Assembly (NCBI RefSeq): GCF_037080055.1
Contig: NZ_JBAOJI010000001.1
Span: 372,001-436,000 of the forward strand
Reading direction: 5' to 3'
Origin: Halovenus sp037080055
GTDB taxonomy: Archaea; Halobacteriota; Halobacteria; Halobacteriales; Haloarculaceae
Length of the DNA: 64,000 bases
Shown here: positions 44,687-52,737 of the stretch, piece by piece
Layout: each line of letters begins with the position of its first letter
Numbering within the stretch: the first letter of the stretch is position 1
Notes under the pieces: model-generated
The model's input: only the letters and a program-made list of their open reading frames with translations
What the model was told of the DNA's origin: nothing
Database searches by the model: none
Program-made: the position numbers and the translations under genes

Positions 44687-45525
44687 GCTACGAGAACTAC
44701 CTTGCCGGCGATCCGATGATCATTACGGCGGCCTTGACTGGTGGGGTACACGGAAAGGAGGCGAACCCGAATCTGCCAGAGACCCCCGACGAGATCGGGC
44801 GAGCAGCCGCGGCCGCGGAGGATGCGGGGGCCGCCGTAGTCCATCTCCACGCGCGGCGGCCGAACGGTGAGCGATCATTCGCTACTGAGCGATTCGAGGA
44901 GATCGATGAGGCGGTTCGAGCACATGCTGACGATATTATCCTCCAGCATTCGACGGGCGGAACCGGCGCACCGGTCGAGCGTCGTGTGCTCCCGCTTCGG
45001 ACGGATCCGCCGCCGGAGATGGCGTCGCTCGATATGGGTCCGCTGAACAGATACGACCATCTGACGAGTGAGAACACACGAGCAGTGGTCGATACACTGT
45101 ACGATGAGATGCAGGAGCGCGGTATTAAGCCGGAGTTAGAGGTGTTCAACGACGGTCATCTGAACGAGGTTTACGGGTTGCTCGAACGGCATGAACTTGC
45201 CGAGCCCGTGTATGCAACCCTGATTTTCGGAGAGGGGACACTCACTCGCCCCCGGCCGCGCAATCTGCTGAACGCGGTCGAGAACCTTCCAGACGGTGCC
45301 CTGTACAATACACTCGGGTTCGGTCCGCATCAATTGCCGTTTGCGACGATGGGGATTCTTTTCGGTGGGCACGTTCGCGTCGGGTTAGAGGATAACGTTT
45401 ACTACCAGCGTGGCACACTCGCTGAGAGTAATGCACAACTCGTCGAGCGCGTCGCCCGTGTTGCCACCGAACTCGGACGTGAGGTTGCGACGCCCGCACA
45501 GGCACGGGACATTCTGGGGCTCTGA
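44683..45525 (+). CDS. Beta-keto acid cleavage enzyme (BKACE, DUF849 family)
   Basis: Zn-dependent TIM-barrel enzyme of 280 residues. BKACEs condense a beta-keto acid with acetyl-CoA to give acetoacetate and a new acyl-CoA. H54 and H56 in VVHLHARRP and the glutamate in VRVGLEDN are the expected metal ligands; the last motif also supplies the arginine that activates the substrate. Family members accept many beta-keto acids, including beta-ketoadipate. Start is GTG at 44683 overlapping the upstream stop. Confidence 0.87.
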   Translation: MSYENYLAGDPMIITAALTGGVHGKEANPNLPETPDEIGRAAAAAEDAGAAVVHLHARRPNGERSFATERFEEIDEAVRAHADDIILQHSTGGTGAPVERRVLPLRTDPPPEMASLDMGPLNRYDHLTSENTRAVVDTLYDEMQERGIKPELEVFNDGHLNEVYGLLERHELAEPVYATLIFGEGTLTRPRPRNLLNAVENLPDGALYNTLGFGPHQLPFATMGILFGGHVRVGLEDNVYYQRGTLAESNAQLVERVARVATELGREVATPAQARDILGL

Positions 45526-45529
45526 ACGG

Positions 45530-46582
45530 ATGTCGCTGTACGATTTGCTGGCCGATTTATCGGTCGAGATCGCGGACTACGAGATCGAACTGTACGAGCA
45601 GGAAACGACGAGCGAATTCAAGCGAGTAACGAGTGTCGTTCGGCTATCTGGTAGTGGAGAGACAGGCACAGGGGAAGACGTTACCTACGAACCCGAAGTT
45701 CATCGGGCACTCATCGAGGACAATCCATCGCTGCCAATCGCTGGAGAGTACACCCACCGATCGTTTTCAGACACGGTCACAAGTCTCGACCTGTTCGGAG
45801 CCGCCGATCCAGACCGTGCTGACTCACACCACTACCGCCAGTGGGCCTTCGAGAGTGCTGCACTCGACCTCGGGTTGAAACAAGCAGACACAAACCTCGC
45901 TGCCATGCTGAACCGTGAGTACGATCCGGTTCGATTCATCGTCAGTACGAGACTAGGAGAGCCACCGACGCTCGACCGATTATTCACCTGGTTGGATATG
46001 AATCCCGAACTGGAGTTTAAACTCGATCCTACGTCCAACTGGACCCAGGAGATCGTCGATGAGTTGGCAGCGACTGGGGCGGTAACGGTCGTCGATCTAA
46101 AGGGGAAATACAGCGGCACTCCAGTCGATCAACGGGCGGATCCTGACCTATATGAACGCGTACTCGACGGGTTTCCGGAGGCGCTTATCGAGGATCCAGA
46201 ACTCACCGACGAAACACGACCGCTGTTTGACGGCCACGAACACCGTGTGACGTGGGATTATCCGATCACAGGCGTCGAATGTATCGATCAACTCCCGTTT
46301 GCGCCCGAGTGGCTAAACATCAAGCCGTCGCGGTTCGGTACCGTTGAATCGGTTCTCGATACGATCGAGTACTGTACCGAAAATGATATCCAAATGTACG
46401 GAGGTGGACAGACCGAACTAAGCGTTGGCCGGAAACATATTCACGCATTCGCGTCGATATTCTATCCGAACTCGCTAAACGATATCGCACCCCGGGAGTT
46501 CAACGACCCGATACCACGTGCTGGACTCCCAGCGAGCCCACTCCATCCTCGGAGTGATCTTGACGGGCTCCACTGGGTGTGA
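45530..46582 (+). CDS. Enolase-superfamily protein, muconate-cycloisomerase-like
   Basis: 350 residues. The C-terminal barrel shows the superfamily order: FKLDP, DLKGKY (first acidic metal ligand), IEDPEL (second), VTWDYP (third), NIKPSRFG (second catalytic lysine) and the closing GGGQTELSVGR. It could be a cycloisomerase, dehydratase or racemase. It begins four bases after the BKACE stop, so it likely acts in the same pathway. ATG at 45530. Confidence 0.75.
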   Translation: MSLYDLLADLSVEIADYEIELYEQETTSEFKRVTSVVRLSGSGETGTGEDVTYEPEVHRALIEDNPSLPIAGEYTHRSFSDTVTSLDLFGAADPDRADSHHYRQWAFESAALDLGLKQADTNLAAMLNREYDPVRFIVSTRLGEPPTLDRLFTWLDMNPELEFKLDPTSNWTQEIVDELAATGAVTVVDLKGKYSGTPVDQRADPDLYERVLDGFPEALIEDPELTDETRPLFDGHEHRVTWDYPITGVECIDQLPFAPEWLNIKPSRFGTVESVLDTIEYCTENDIQMYGGGQTELSVGRKHIHAFASIFYPNSLNDIAPREFNDPIPRAGLPASPLHPRSDLDGLHWV

Positions 46583-46834
46583 ATCCGGGCCAGAGAGCCA
46601 CTCTTCGACCGGGCGTCAATGACGAATCCGCGGTCGATTTCTCATCATCGTATCCGGTGCACCTCTGAGACGACAGATGACATCGATGTTACGCCCTAAC
46701 CCAAGTATCGCATGAATTATATATTGATCTGGCTGCAACGTAGGTATTGTAGTGAACGTAGAGAGACCAGCACAATCGAGCGCACGGATCGTAGTCCCCA
46801 CCAGGGCCAAGAGTGGCTTGGAGATGAGTACGTA

Positions 46835-47119
46835 ATGGTGGCTCTTGGGATCAACATAACAGGTCTGCCGAAGCTAGTGTGCAAACACTACTCGGTACGA
46901 TTATCGGGTGCCACAGAAGGGGTTGGCAACTGGCAACAACGCTGGTTCACCACGCCGATTCGCGTCGTTAGCTTCTGGACGGCAGTCGTACTCCCCTTTC
47001 TGTATCTCCCGCTAGTCGCGGCAGGTCTCGATTCCACCAGTGAGATCACTGGCTTTGCGGTCCTGCTCGTGTTGAATCTCATAGCCCTACTGTTGGGACA
47101 CGACTACAACTCAGGATAA
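46835..47119 (+). CDS. Small membrane protein, haloarchaeal hypothetical
   Basis: 94 residues: a hydrophilic N-terminal half (NITGLPKLVCKHYSVRLS...GNWQQRW) and two hydrophobic segments at the end (VVSFWTAVVLPFLYLPLVAAG and FAVLLVLNLIALLLG). Function unknown. ATG at 46835 is favoured because the upstream in-frame part is Arg-rich and looks non-coding. Confidence 0.55.
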   Translation: MVALGINITGLPKLVCKHYSVRLSGATEGVGNWQQRWFTTPIRVVSFWTAVVLPFLYLPLVAAGLDSTSEITGFAVLLVLNLIALLLGHDYNSG

Positions 47120-47265
47120 GTGTTCAAGCAAATCACTCAGCCGCGAATCCCGACCGCATCCCGTGCCACAGCCTCAACCACACCCAGTAGAACCGAACCC
47201 CTGGGCTAACTCGGGCGGCGGTCGATCAAGCAGACGGACATCACACCAATCACGCTAACGCAATC

Positions 47266-47481
47266 ATGACAACGACAGAACGCACTACGCACGAAATTGT
47301 GACCCGGGTAGCCGAACAGGAAGGGATCCAGCGCACCGAGTTACCCCCCTTGGCCGAGTGTATCGATCCAGATGCGTTGGAGACGTTGGTTGACTCCGGG
47401 GTAGACTATATCGAGTTCGAGTACTGCAAGCATCGAGTCGTAATCAAGCAGTCCGAGGTAACGGTCCGAACGGCCAACTGA
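47266..47481 (+). CDS. HalOD1 output-domain protein
   Basis: 71 residues consisting of a single HalOD1 domain: VTRVAEQEGIQRTELPPLAECIDPDALETLVDSG ... FEYCKHRVVIKQSEVTV. HalOD1 is a haloarchaeal output domain found alone or in regulatory proteins; its biochemical role is unclear. Confidence 0.8.
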   Translation: MTTTERTTHEIVTRVAEQEGIQRTELPPLAECIDPDALETLVDSGVDYIEFEYCKHRVVIKQSEVTVRTAN

Positions 47482-47639
47482 CGGACTCTTTGCCTCTGGC
47501 CCCTCGGCAGGAATAACAGAACTGATGAAGTCATCGGTCGACTTCAGCTCCAAAGAGTCGAGATATCAGTTCGCATAGCGAGGACTTGTTTTCGATATGC
47601 GTGAGCGAATGAGAGTCGAGGAACGATCGTGGATCTGGT

Positions 47640-47978
47640 TTAGAGCCACTCGTTCGACCAGGCTTCGATCGCACCGAAGACAGGGCAAAGTGACTCCCCT
47701 TTCTCCGTGAGTGAGTAGTACGTGGCAACAGGTGCGTCTTCTTCGAGCCGGCGATGGACGAACTCGGTATCCTGGAGATCGTCGAGAACCCGCGAGAGCG
47801 TCCGCGAACTCGCTCCGGTCGAGCGTTTGATCTCGTTGAACCGCTTCTCATCACCCTGGAGATCGTAGAGGATGATAAGCCGCCACTGTGATGCGATCTG
47901 ATTCAGTGAATCGATAACCGAACACGCACTTTCACCGTACCGTTCCTCAGTCTTGGACTGTCCATTAGCTTGAGCCAT
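47640..47978 (-). CDS. HxlR (DUF24) family transcriptional regulator, YodB/CatR-like
   Basis: 112-residue winged-helix regulator: SQWRLIILYDLQGDEKRFNEIKRSTGASSRTLSRVLDDL and the wing APVATYYSLTEKG. C19, just before the first helix (GESACSVIDSL), matches the position of the quinone-sensing Cys6 of B. subtilis YodB. ATG at 47978 is about 25 bases below a TATA-like AATATATTGG; the shared operator lies 56 bases upstream. Divergent from the MhqD-like gene. Confidence 0.87.
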   Translation of the reverse strand: MAQANGQSKTEERYGESACSVIDSLNQIASQWRLIILYDLQGDEKRFNEIKRSTGASSRTLSRVLDDLQDTEFVHRRLEEDAPVATYYSLTEKGESLCPVFGAIEAWSNEWL

Positions 47979-48033
47979 CTGTTTGGTCCTACATACCAAT
48001 ATATTCTCTAGACACATATAGATTCGTTTTCGA

Positions 48034-48043
48034 ACCAGGTAAC
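48034..48043. promoter_or_regulatory. Putative HxlR-type operator, ACCAGGTAAC
   Basis: Third occurrence, between the divergent HxlR regulator and the MhqD-like esterase. On the regulator strand it reads GTTACCTGGT followed two bases later by GAAAACGAATC and TATATG, the same order as in copies A and B. Confidence 0.5.
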
Positions 48044-48221
48044 ATTTTGAAACTGGGAGAGACACCAATGTCCTCGGCTAACGAGTATATCTCCCGGTAC
48101 CACGACCGTCGGAGCATACACAAGTAGCTCCAAAAGCAAGTTATCGACGTGATGCCAGCGGCGAGTAGACTACTGCTCGGATCAGAGACCAATCAGTCAC
48201 AGAGCCCAGAGATGAGCTGAC

Positions 48222-48860
48222 ATGTCCGGCCCACATGGAGACCAGCCGTTGATCACGGCGGGAGCGCCTTTCGAGGTCGCTGAGGCTGCGCTCATCCTCG
48301 TCCACGGCCGGGGAGCGCGCGCCCAGAACTTCGTCCAGATAGCCGATGAATTCCACCAACACGGTGTCGCGTATCTCGCTCCACAGGCTGCGCGAGACAC
48401 GTGGTACCCGGATGCGTTCACCGCACCTATCGAATCGAATGAGCCCGAGCGTTCGTCGGGATTACAGGCGATCGACAATGCAGTACGTGAGGCGACAGAC
48501 GCGGGAATTCTGAGCGACCGAGTCATGATCCTCGGATTCTCCCAGGGTGCATGTCTGGCCAGCGAGTACGTCGCACACACACCCCGGAGATACGGCGGGC
48601 TTGCAGTGCTGAGTGGTGGTCTCATGGATGAATCCGTCGATCTTGCTGACTACGATGGCGATCTCGAACGCACGCCAGTGTTTTTCGGATGCAGCGATGA
48701 TGATCCGTACATTCCCGAACGTCGGGTACACAAATCGTCGGCAATATTCGAGCAGTTGAATGGTGACGTGACAAAACGGCTCTACGAAGGGTTGGGTCAC
48801 GGCATCAACCAAGACGAGCGTGAATCTGTCTCGGAGATGGTCGCGAACCTCCTGAAGTAG
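48222..48860 (+). CDS. Phospholipase/carboxylesterase-type alpha/beta hydrolase, MhqD-like
   Basis: 212-residue hydrolase: ALILVHGRGARAQNF (oxyanion region), S107 in GFSQGACLAS, aspartate in GCSDDDPYIPE and histidine in EGLGHGIN complete the triad. This is the family of MhqD, the esterase co-regulated with quinone dioxygenases by MhqR in B. subtilis. The position opposite an HxlR regulator supports an electrophile-stress role. Confidence 0.85.
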   Translation: MSGPHGDQPLITAGAPFEVAEAALILVHGRGARAQNFVQIADEFHQHGVAYLAPQAARDTWYPDAFTAPIESNEPERSSGLQAIDNAVREATDAGILSDRVMILGFSQGACLASEYVAHTPRRYGGLAVLSGGLMDESVDLADYDGDLERTPVFFGCSDDDPYIPERRVHKSSAIFEQLNGDVTKRLYEGLGHGINQDERESVSEMVANLLK

Positions 48861-49011
48861 AAAACCGACGACTACCTCGAAGACTGATTACAAACCAATT
48901 TTTCGGCTTCGGCGTGTGCTCAGTCTGGGGTGGCTGGTGACATCGGTACTATCTACTAACCGCCATGTCACCAAACCTACATGTAGGGCCGAGACCAACG
49001 TCGGTAATGTA

Positions 49012-49389
49012 ATGAAACAACCGTCTCCAGACGCTCACGAATGGGACTTCGAGAAGCGCGGCGCCGTCGGTATCTGGAACTTCCACGGATGGGAGGGCTG
49101 GGACAACGAGGAACTCGAATCACTCAGCAATCACTATCGCACGCGTGCAAGCAAGGCAGATATTACCGCGACGGTCGCAATCTTCGGCGAAAAAACGAAC
49201 CTGCCGGCGGAAACGCAGGAGTATATGGCCAGTGAGTGGACGGACAACGTAAACTACGCCGATGTCCAGCGAGTTGCGTTCGTCGCCGAGGGAATCACCG
49301 GCATGGCCGTCAAGTCGCAACTCGAAGTCGACGCGAAAACCGAAGACTTCGATACTCTCGACGCGGCGCTCGAGTGGGCGAGGCAATAA
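49012..49389 (+). CDS. SpoIIAA-like (STAS-related) protein
   Basis: 125 residues resembling the SpoIIAA-like family: GIWNFHGWEGWDNEELESL at the start and ADVQRVAFVAEGITGMAVKSQLE ... FDTLDAALEWARQ at the end. A small cytoplasmic fold of unknown function. It precedes a dioxygenase by 71 bases and may be co-transcribed. ATG at 49012. Confidence 0.75.
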   Translation: MKQPSPDAHEWDFEKRGAVGIWNFHGWEGWDNEELESLSNHYRTRASKADITATVAIFGEKTNLPAETQEYMASEWTDNVNYADVQRVAFVAEGITGMAVKSQLEVDAKTEDFDTLDAALEWARQ

Positions 49390-49460
49390 GTAACAGTCGT
49401 GCTCACGTCGGTACCGACGTAGAAGAGACCCAATTGACAAGCACGAACATACCACAGATC

Positions 49461-50387
49461 ATGGCAAACGAGACACCCGGCCTGCATCACGTATCAGTGA
49501 TGGCAGGTCATCCTCAGGAGACCGTCGACTTTTATACCGATGTGCTCGGGCTCAAACTCATCAAGCAAACAGTGAACTTCGACGATAAGTTCATGTACCA
49601 TCTCTATTATGGAGATCACTCGGGCTCGCCGGGGACGATCATCACCGTCTTTCCCTCTGCACGTGGGAGAGAGGGACGAATTGGGAAGGCTCAGCCCTCT
49701 GCGACCGCGTTTACCATTCCGAGCGACGCTGTCCAATACTGGTGTGACCGACTCGAGAGTCGTGGCGTAGATGTTACAACGCCTTCCGAACGTTTCGGCG
49801 AGACCGTGCTGACGTTCCGCGATCACGACGATCAGCCACTGGAGTTCGTCGCACGCGATACCGATCGGCCTCCAGTGACTGGGTCAGTTCCCGCAGAATA
49901 CGCGATTCGTGGGCTTCACAGTGTCACCCTGTTGTCGGCGAGTGTATACCATACTGCGGCGACACTGGAAGTACTGGGGTTTACATTGATCGGTCAGGAG
50001 GGTGACCGCGTCCGGTATCGTTCGCCAGGGCCGGCTGCTGCCACTGTCGATCTTCTCGAGAGAGAGTCGTCGTATGGCCGGGAGGGGATCGGAACTATCC
50101 ATCACATTGCATTCCGCGCCGGCAAGGGGACACTTTCTGAGTGGCGCGAATGGCTCATAGACGCGGGATTAGAGCCCACCTGGATCAAGGACCGACGGTA
50201 TTTCGAGTCGATATACTTCCGTGAACCGGGTGGCATCCTGTTCGAAATTGCAACCGACAATCCAGGGTTTACGATCGATGAAAACCGAGCGGATCTGGGG
50301 ACCTCATTGCAACTCCCCCCACAGTACGAATCAGATCGAGAGATGATCACCGAACAACTTCCCGCCCTCGATCTATCCTCTACCTGA
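49461..50387 (+). CDS. Ring-cleaving VOC dioxygenase, MhqO/MhqE-like (second copy)
   Basis: 308-residue paralogue of the enzyme at 39653. It begins GLHHVSVMAGHPQETVDFYTDVLGLKLIKQTVNFDD, has IGTIHHIAFRAG and PGGILFEIATDNPGFTIDE with the metal-binding His and Glu. The substrate pocket may differ (shorter C-terminus). ATG at 49461. Confidence 0.85.
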   Translation: MANETPGLHHVSVMAGHPQETVDFYTDVLGLKLIKQTVNFDDKFMYHLYYGDHSGSPGTIITVFPSARGREGRIGKAQPSATAFTIPSDAVQYWCDRLESRGVDVTTPSERFGETVLTFRDHDDQPLEFVARDTDRPPVTGSVPAEYAIRGLHSVTLLSASVYHTAATLEVLGFTLIGQEGDRVRYRSPGPAAATVDLLERESSYGREGIGTIHHIAFRAGKGTLSEWREWLIDAGLEPTWIKDRRYFESIYFREPGGILFEIATDNPGFTIDENRADLGTSLQLPPQYESDREMITEQLPALDLSST

Positions 50388-50543
50388 CCTTTTGTGAGTT
50401 TGTACTGAGTTGGTTCACGGTATTTAGCTCCGCCTACGCGGCGACGATTATACTGTTGTATCACCAGCGGACCTGCTGGCCTCCGGCTCGACGAATGCAT
50501 ACTCGACGAGTTGTCCACCCAACAAGTGTGTTCATTGCGCTGC

Positions 50544-51362
50544 TCAGTTGGCAACCGACTTCCAGAGTGATCCGGTTCCGCGCCTCGATCGCTCGATAAC
50601 GCCATCGGTAGCAAGTTCCTGTAGCCGTTTTTCGGCTGTCTCGTCTTCGAGTTCGTAGACTTCCGCGACTTCACGCGTTGCAACAGGAGTATACTGCTCG
50701 ATAAACTCCGATAACGGCCGTGGTGCGGTCTGCTCCAGTCCTGGATCTACCGCTTCCAACTCTGAGACAACAGTCTCGAACGACTGTGAGCCGGCGAGCC
50801 ACTGTTTCGTATCGTTTCCCGAGATACGGAACGTGGGAAAGGTCTGGACGCCGAGATCGCGGGTATAGGCTCTATCTTCTTCGAATGCCGCTTTCGCTCT
50901 GTCACTCTCGATATCCGTTTCGAGTTTGTCAGTGTCGAGACCTACGTCCGCTGCTAATTCGAGGAGAACATCTCGTTCGTCGATTTTCCGCCGTTCCGTC
51001 GCGAACGCTTCGCGGAGTCGCCGAAGGTATTGATTTGCGAGATCCCTTTCCTGAAACTCTGCTGCCTCGAACGCAATCGAGGCCGGGTACGAAGACTGTG
51101 GCGGGTTTTCATGCCAGACGTCAGCGTCGACTGGCATCCCGTGACGAGCTGCTGCTTCCTCCCAGTGGGGGGCGACATCCGAGGGCTCCGTGATCCCGTT
51201 CGCCGGATCGTGAAAGGAATCGAAATCTGCAATCAATCCACCCATCACGAACTCAACATGAAGTTGCTTGCCGTACACTTCTTCGAGACGGCGGAGGAGC
51301 GGCTCTGCACCCCAGCACCACGTACAGAACGGATCAGTAAACTCGGTGATTGTCACTGACAT
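50544..51362 (-). CDS. FrnE/DsbA-family thioredoxin-fold protein with C-terminal winged helix
   Basis: 272 residues. The DsbA-like domain has the redox pair C13-TW-C16 (DPFCTWCWGAEP) and the cis-proline VQTFPTFRI, typical of FrnE-type 2-hydroxychromene isomerase relatives. The last 55 residues form a winged-helix-like tail (TREVAEVYELEDETAEKRLQEL). Cytoplasmic, likely thiol-disulfide or glutathione-free isomerase activity. It starts four bases after doxX. Confidence 0.83.
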   Translation of the reverse strand: MSVTITEFTDPFCTWCWGAEPLLRRLEEVYGKQLHVEFVMGGLIADFDSFHDPANGITEPSDVAPHWEEAAARHGMPVDADVWHENPPQSSYPASIAFEAAEFQERDLANQYLRRLREAFATERRKIDERDVLLELAADVGLDTDKLETDIESDRAKAAFEEDRAYTRDLGVQTFPTFRISGNDTKQWLAGSQSFETVVSELEAVDPGLEQTAPRPLSEFIEQYTPVATREVAEVYELEDETAEKRLQELATDGVIERSRRGTGSLWKSVAN

Positions 51363-51366
51363 CGGA

Positions 51367-51786
51367 CTAGAGCACTCCGATATCTGCGGCGTACGGCCAC
51401 ACCGTGCTCGAAAGGGCAAAAAAGACAAGTGCCCCAGCAAGCAGACCCACGTTTTTCAGGAAGTGAATCTGTTCGTTCTGTCTGTCCTGTCCCTCCATGG
51501 CCCAGAAATCGTGCATCACCGGAGTAGTCCCGATCAGAAAGGCGATGATTGCTATCGCACCGAGGGCCGGGTACGCACCAACGAGAATTGATCCCGCGCC
51601 TGCGAGGAGCGTCACCGACATCATCGGGACCATGAACCGCGGCGCGGGCGCCCCTTTACTCCGGGCGTATGCAATCGTGTTCGAGAGATCCAACAGGTTC
51701 CCGAGTGCGAGGTAACCGAGAATACCTGCGAACGCGATCCGAGCCAGGAGAAACGCCTCAGCGGTGACTGTCGATTCGAACGTCAT
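51367..51786 (-). CDS. DoxX family membrane protein (MhqP/CatD-like)
   Basis: 139-residue, four-helix membrane protein: LARIAFAGILGYLALGNLLDL, APAPRFMVPMMSVTLLAGAGSILVG, AFLIGTTPVMHDFWAME and a final helix. CatD and MhqP of B. subtilis are DoxX proteins in operons with quinone dioxygenases. Divergent from an HxlR regulator and probably co-transcribed with the FrnE-like gene. Confidence 0.85.
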   Translation of the reverse strand: MTFESTVTAEAFLLARIAFAGILGYLALGNLLDLSNTIAYARSKGAPAPRFMVPMMSVTLLAGAGSILVGAYPALGAIAIIAFLIGTTPVMHDFWAMEGQDRQNEQIHFLKNVGLLAGALVFFALSSTVWPYAADIGVL

Positions 51787-51930
51787 CGGGAGACGCCCTC
51801 CAATCCTGCGGTACCTTCATCTGTTCTGTGCTGCTGTGATTGTTTCAATTTGTTCATCACACTCCGACAAAGGGACCGTGACTACATAAATTGTCAAGTA
51901 TATTAAACATTACCGGGAGGAGTTATGATA

Positions 51931-51940
51931 ACCAGGTATA
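51931..51940. promoter_or_regulatory. Putative HxlR-type operator, ACCAGGTATA
   Basis: Fourth occurrence, in the 237-base divergent region between doxX and the second HxlR gene. In the doxX direction TATACCTGGT is followed by a TTTAATATAC TATA-like run about 25 bases on. Confidence 0.45.
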
Positions 51941-51983
51941 CTGTGGTATATCGGATATGCTGTGACGGGAAATCAGATACAGG

Positions 51984-51990
51984 ATATATA
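51984..51990 (+). promoter_or_regulatory. TATA box of the HxlR gene
   Basis: ATATATA lies 34 bases upstream of the ATG at 52024. Confidence 0.5.
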
Positions 51991-52023
51991 GCCAAGAATG
52001 TCGTATAATGAAAGGGAACGACC

Positions 52024-52377
52024 ATGAATTCCGGCGATAACGACGAAGTGGTTGAATTGAATCCAGAAGCCTGTCCGACCGTCGAATCACTGGACGCCAT
52101 CGGGACGCAGTGGCGGCTGAACGTGCTGTACGATCTGCAGGACGGCGAAAAGCGATTTAACGAAATCAAAGAATCCACAGGTGCGAGTTCAAGAACTCTC
52201 TCTCAGACGCTAGATCGACTACAGGCGATAGGGCTTGTCACAGAACGAACGGAACGCGATGCGCCAATAGCTGTCTATTATAAACTCACAGAACGTGGAG
52301 AAGCCTTAGAGACGGTTTTTGACGAACTTGACGCGTGGGCGCGAGAACACATGGACGTTACCGAACCCGATATCTAA
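52024..52377 (+). CDS. HxlR (DUF24) family transcriptional regulator, YodB/CatR-like (second copy)
   Basis: 117-residue winged-helix protein closely similar to the regulator at 47640: IGTQWRLNVLYDLQDGEKRFNEIKESTGASSRTLSQTLDRL, wing APIAVYYKLTERG. C17 in EACPTVESL aligns with YodB Cys6 (CPKMES), including the following proline. No other cysteine is present, so redox sensing would be through thiol modification or intersubunit disulfides. Confidence 0.88.
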   Translation: MNSGDNDEVVELNPEACPTVESLDAIGTQWRLNVLYDLQDGEKRFNEIKESTGASSRTLSQTLDRLQAIGLVTERTERDAPIAVYYKLTERGEALETVFDELDAWAREHMDVTEPDI

Positions 52378-52737
52378 ACTGCGACTTACATCATCCAGGT
52401 GGCGGTGCACAGATTAACACCAGTCAGAGTGTCTGTTTCTGCCAGCAAACCAGCCGAATCCCGGCAGCCTCCGAAAATCTGAGGGTTTCGGACAGTCGGA
52501 AGGCACCGTCTCCGGGCAAACTGAAAGGACGTTCACGTCTTGTGCGGCGCTACGCGCCGGGGAAGCGGTGCAACCGCCACTCACAGAGTTCGGGAGACGG
52601 CATTCGCCAGTGAGACACTCCCGACGAAACAGCCACATTTGTCGAACCCATGGCGGAACTGGTTGGGGAGCTCAGCCAACCACAGCGGGACGAACCCGTA
52701 CTGACGTTTATATCCAATCACGGGACCAGCACGGTCC
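52378..52737. other. Right edge of the island, non-coding or decayed
   Basis: No gene I can support in 360 bases. Open stretches on both strands between about 52500 and 52690 have some protein-like composition but no start and no recognisable family. TATA-like GTTTATATCC at about 52706-52715 precedes the zinc-finger gene by 24 bases, giving it a promoter. Confidence 0.5.

Noticed and set aside
52480..52690. Possible tail of a TnpB-type transposase before the zinc-finger gene
   Set aside because: Some open-frame composition recalls transposon debris, but no catalytic motif, terminal structure or start codon could be shown.
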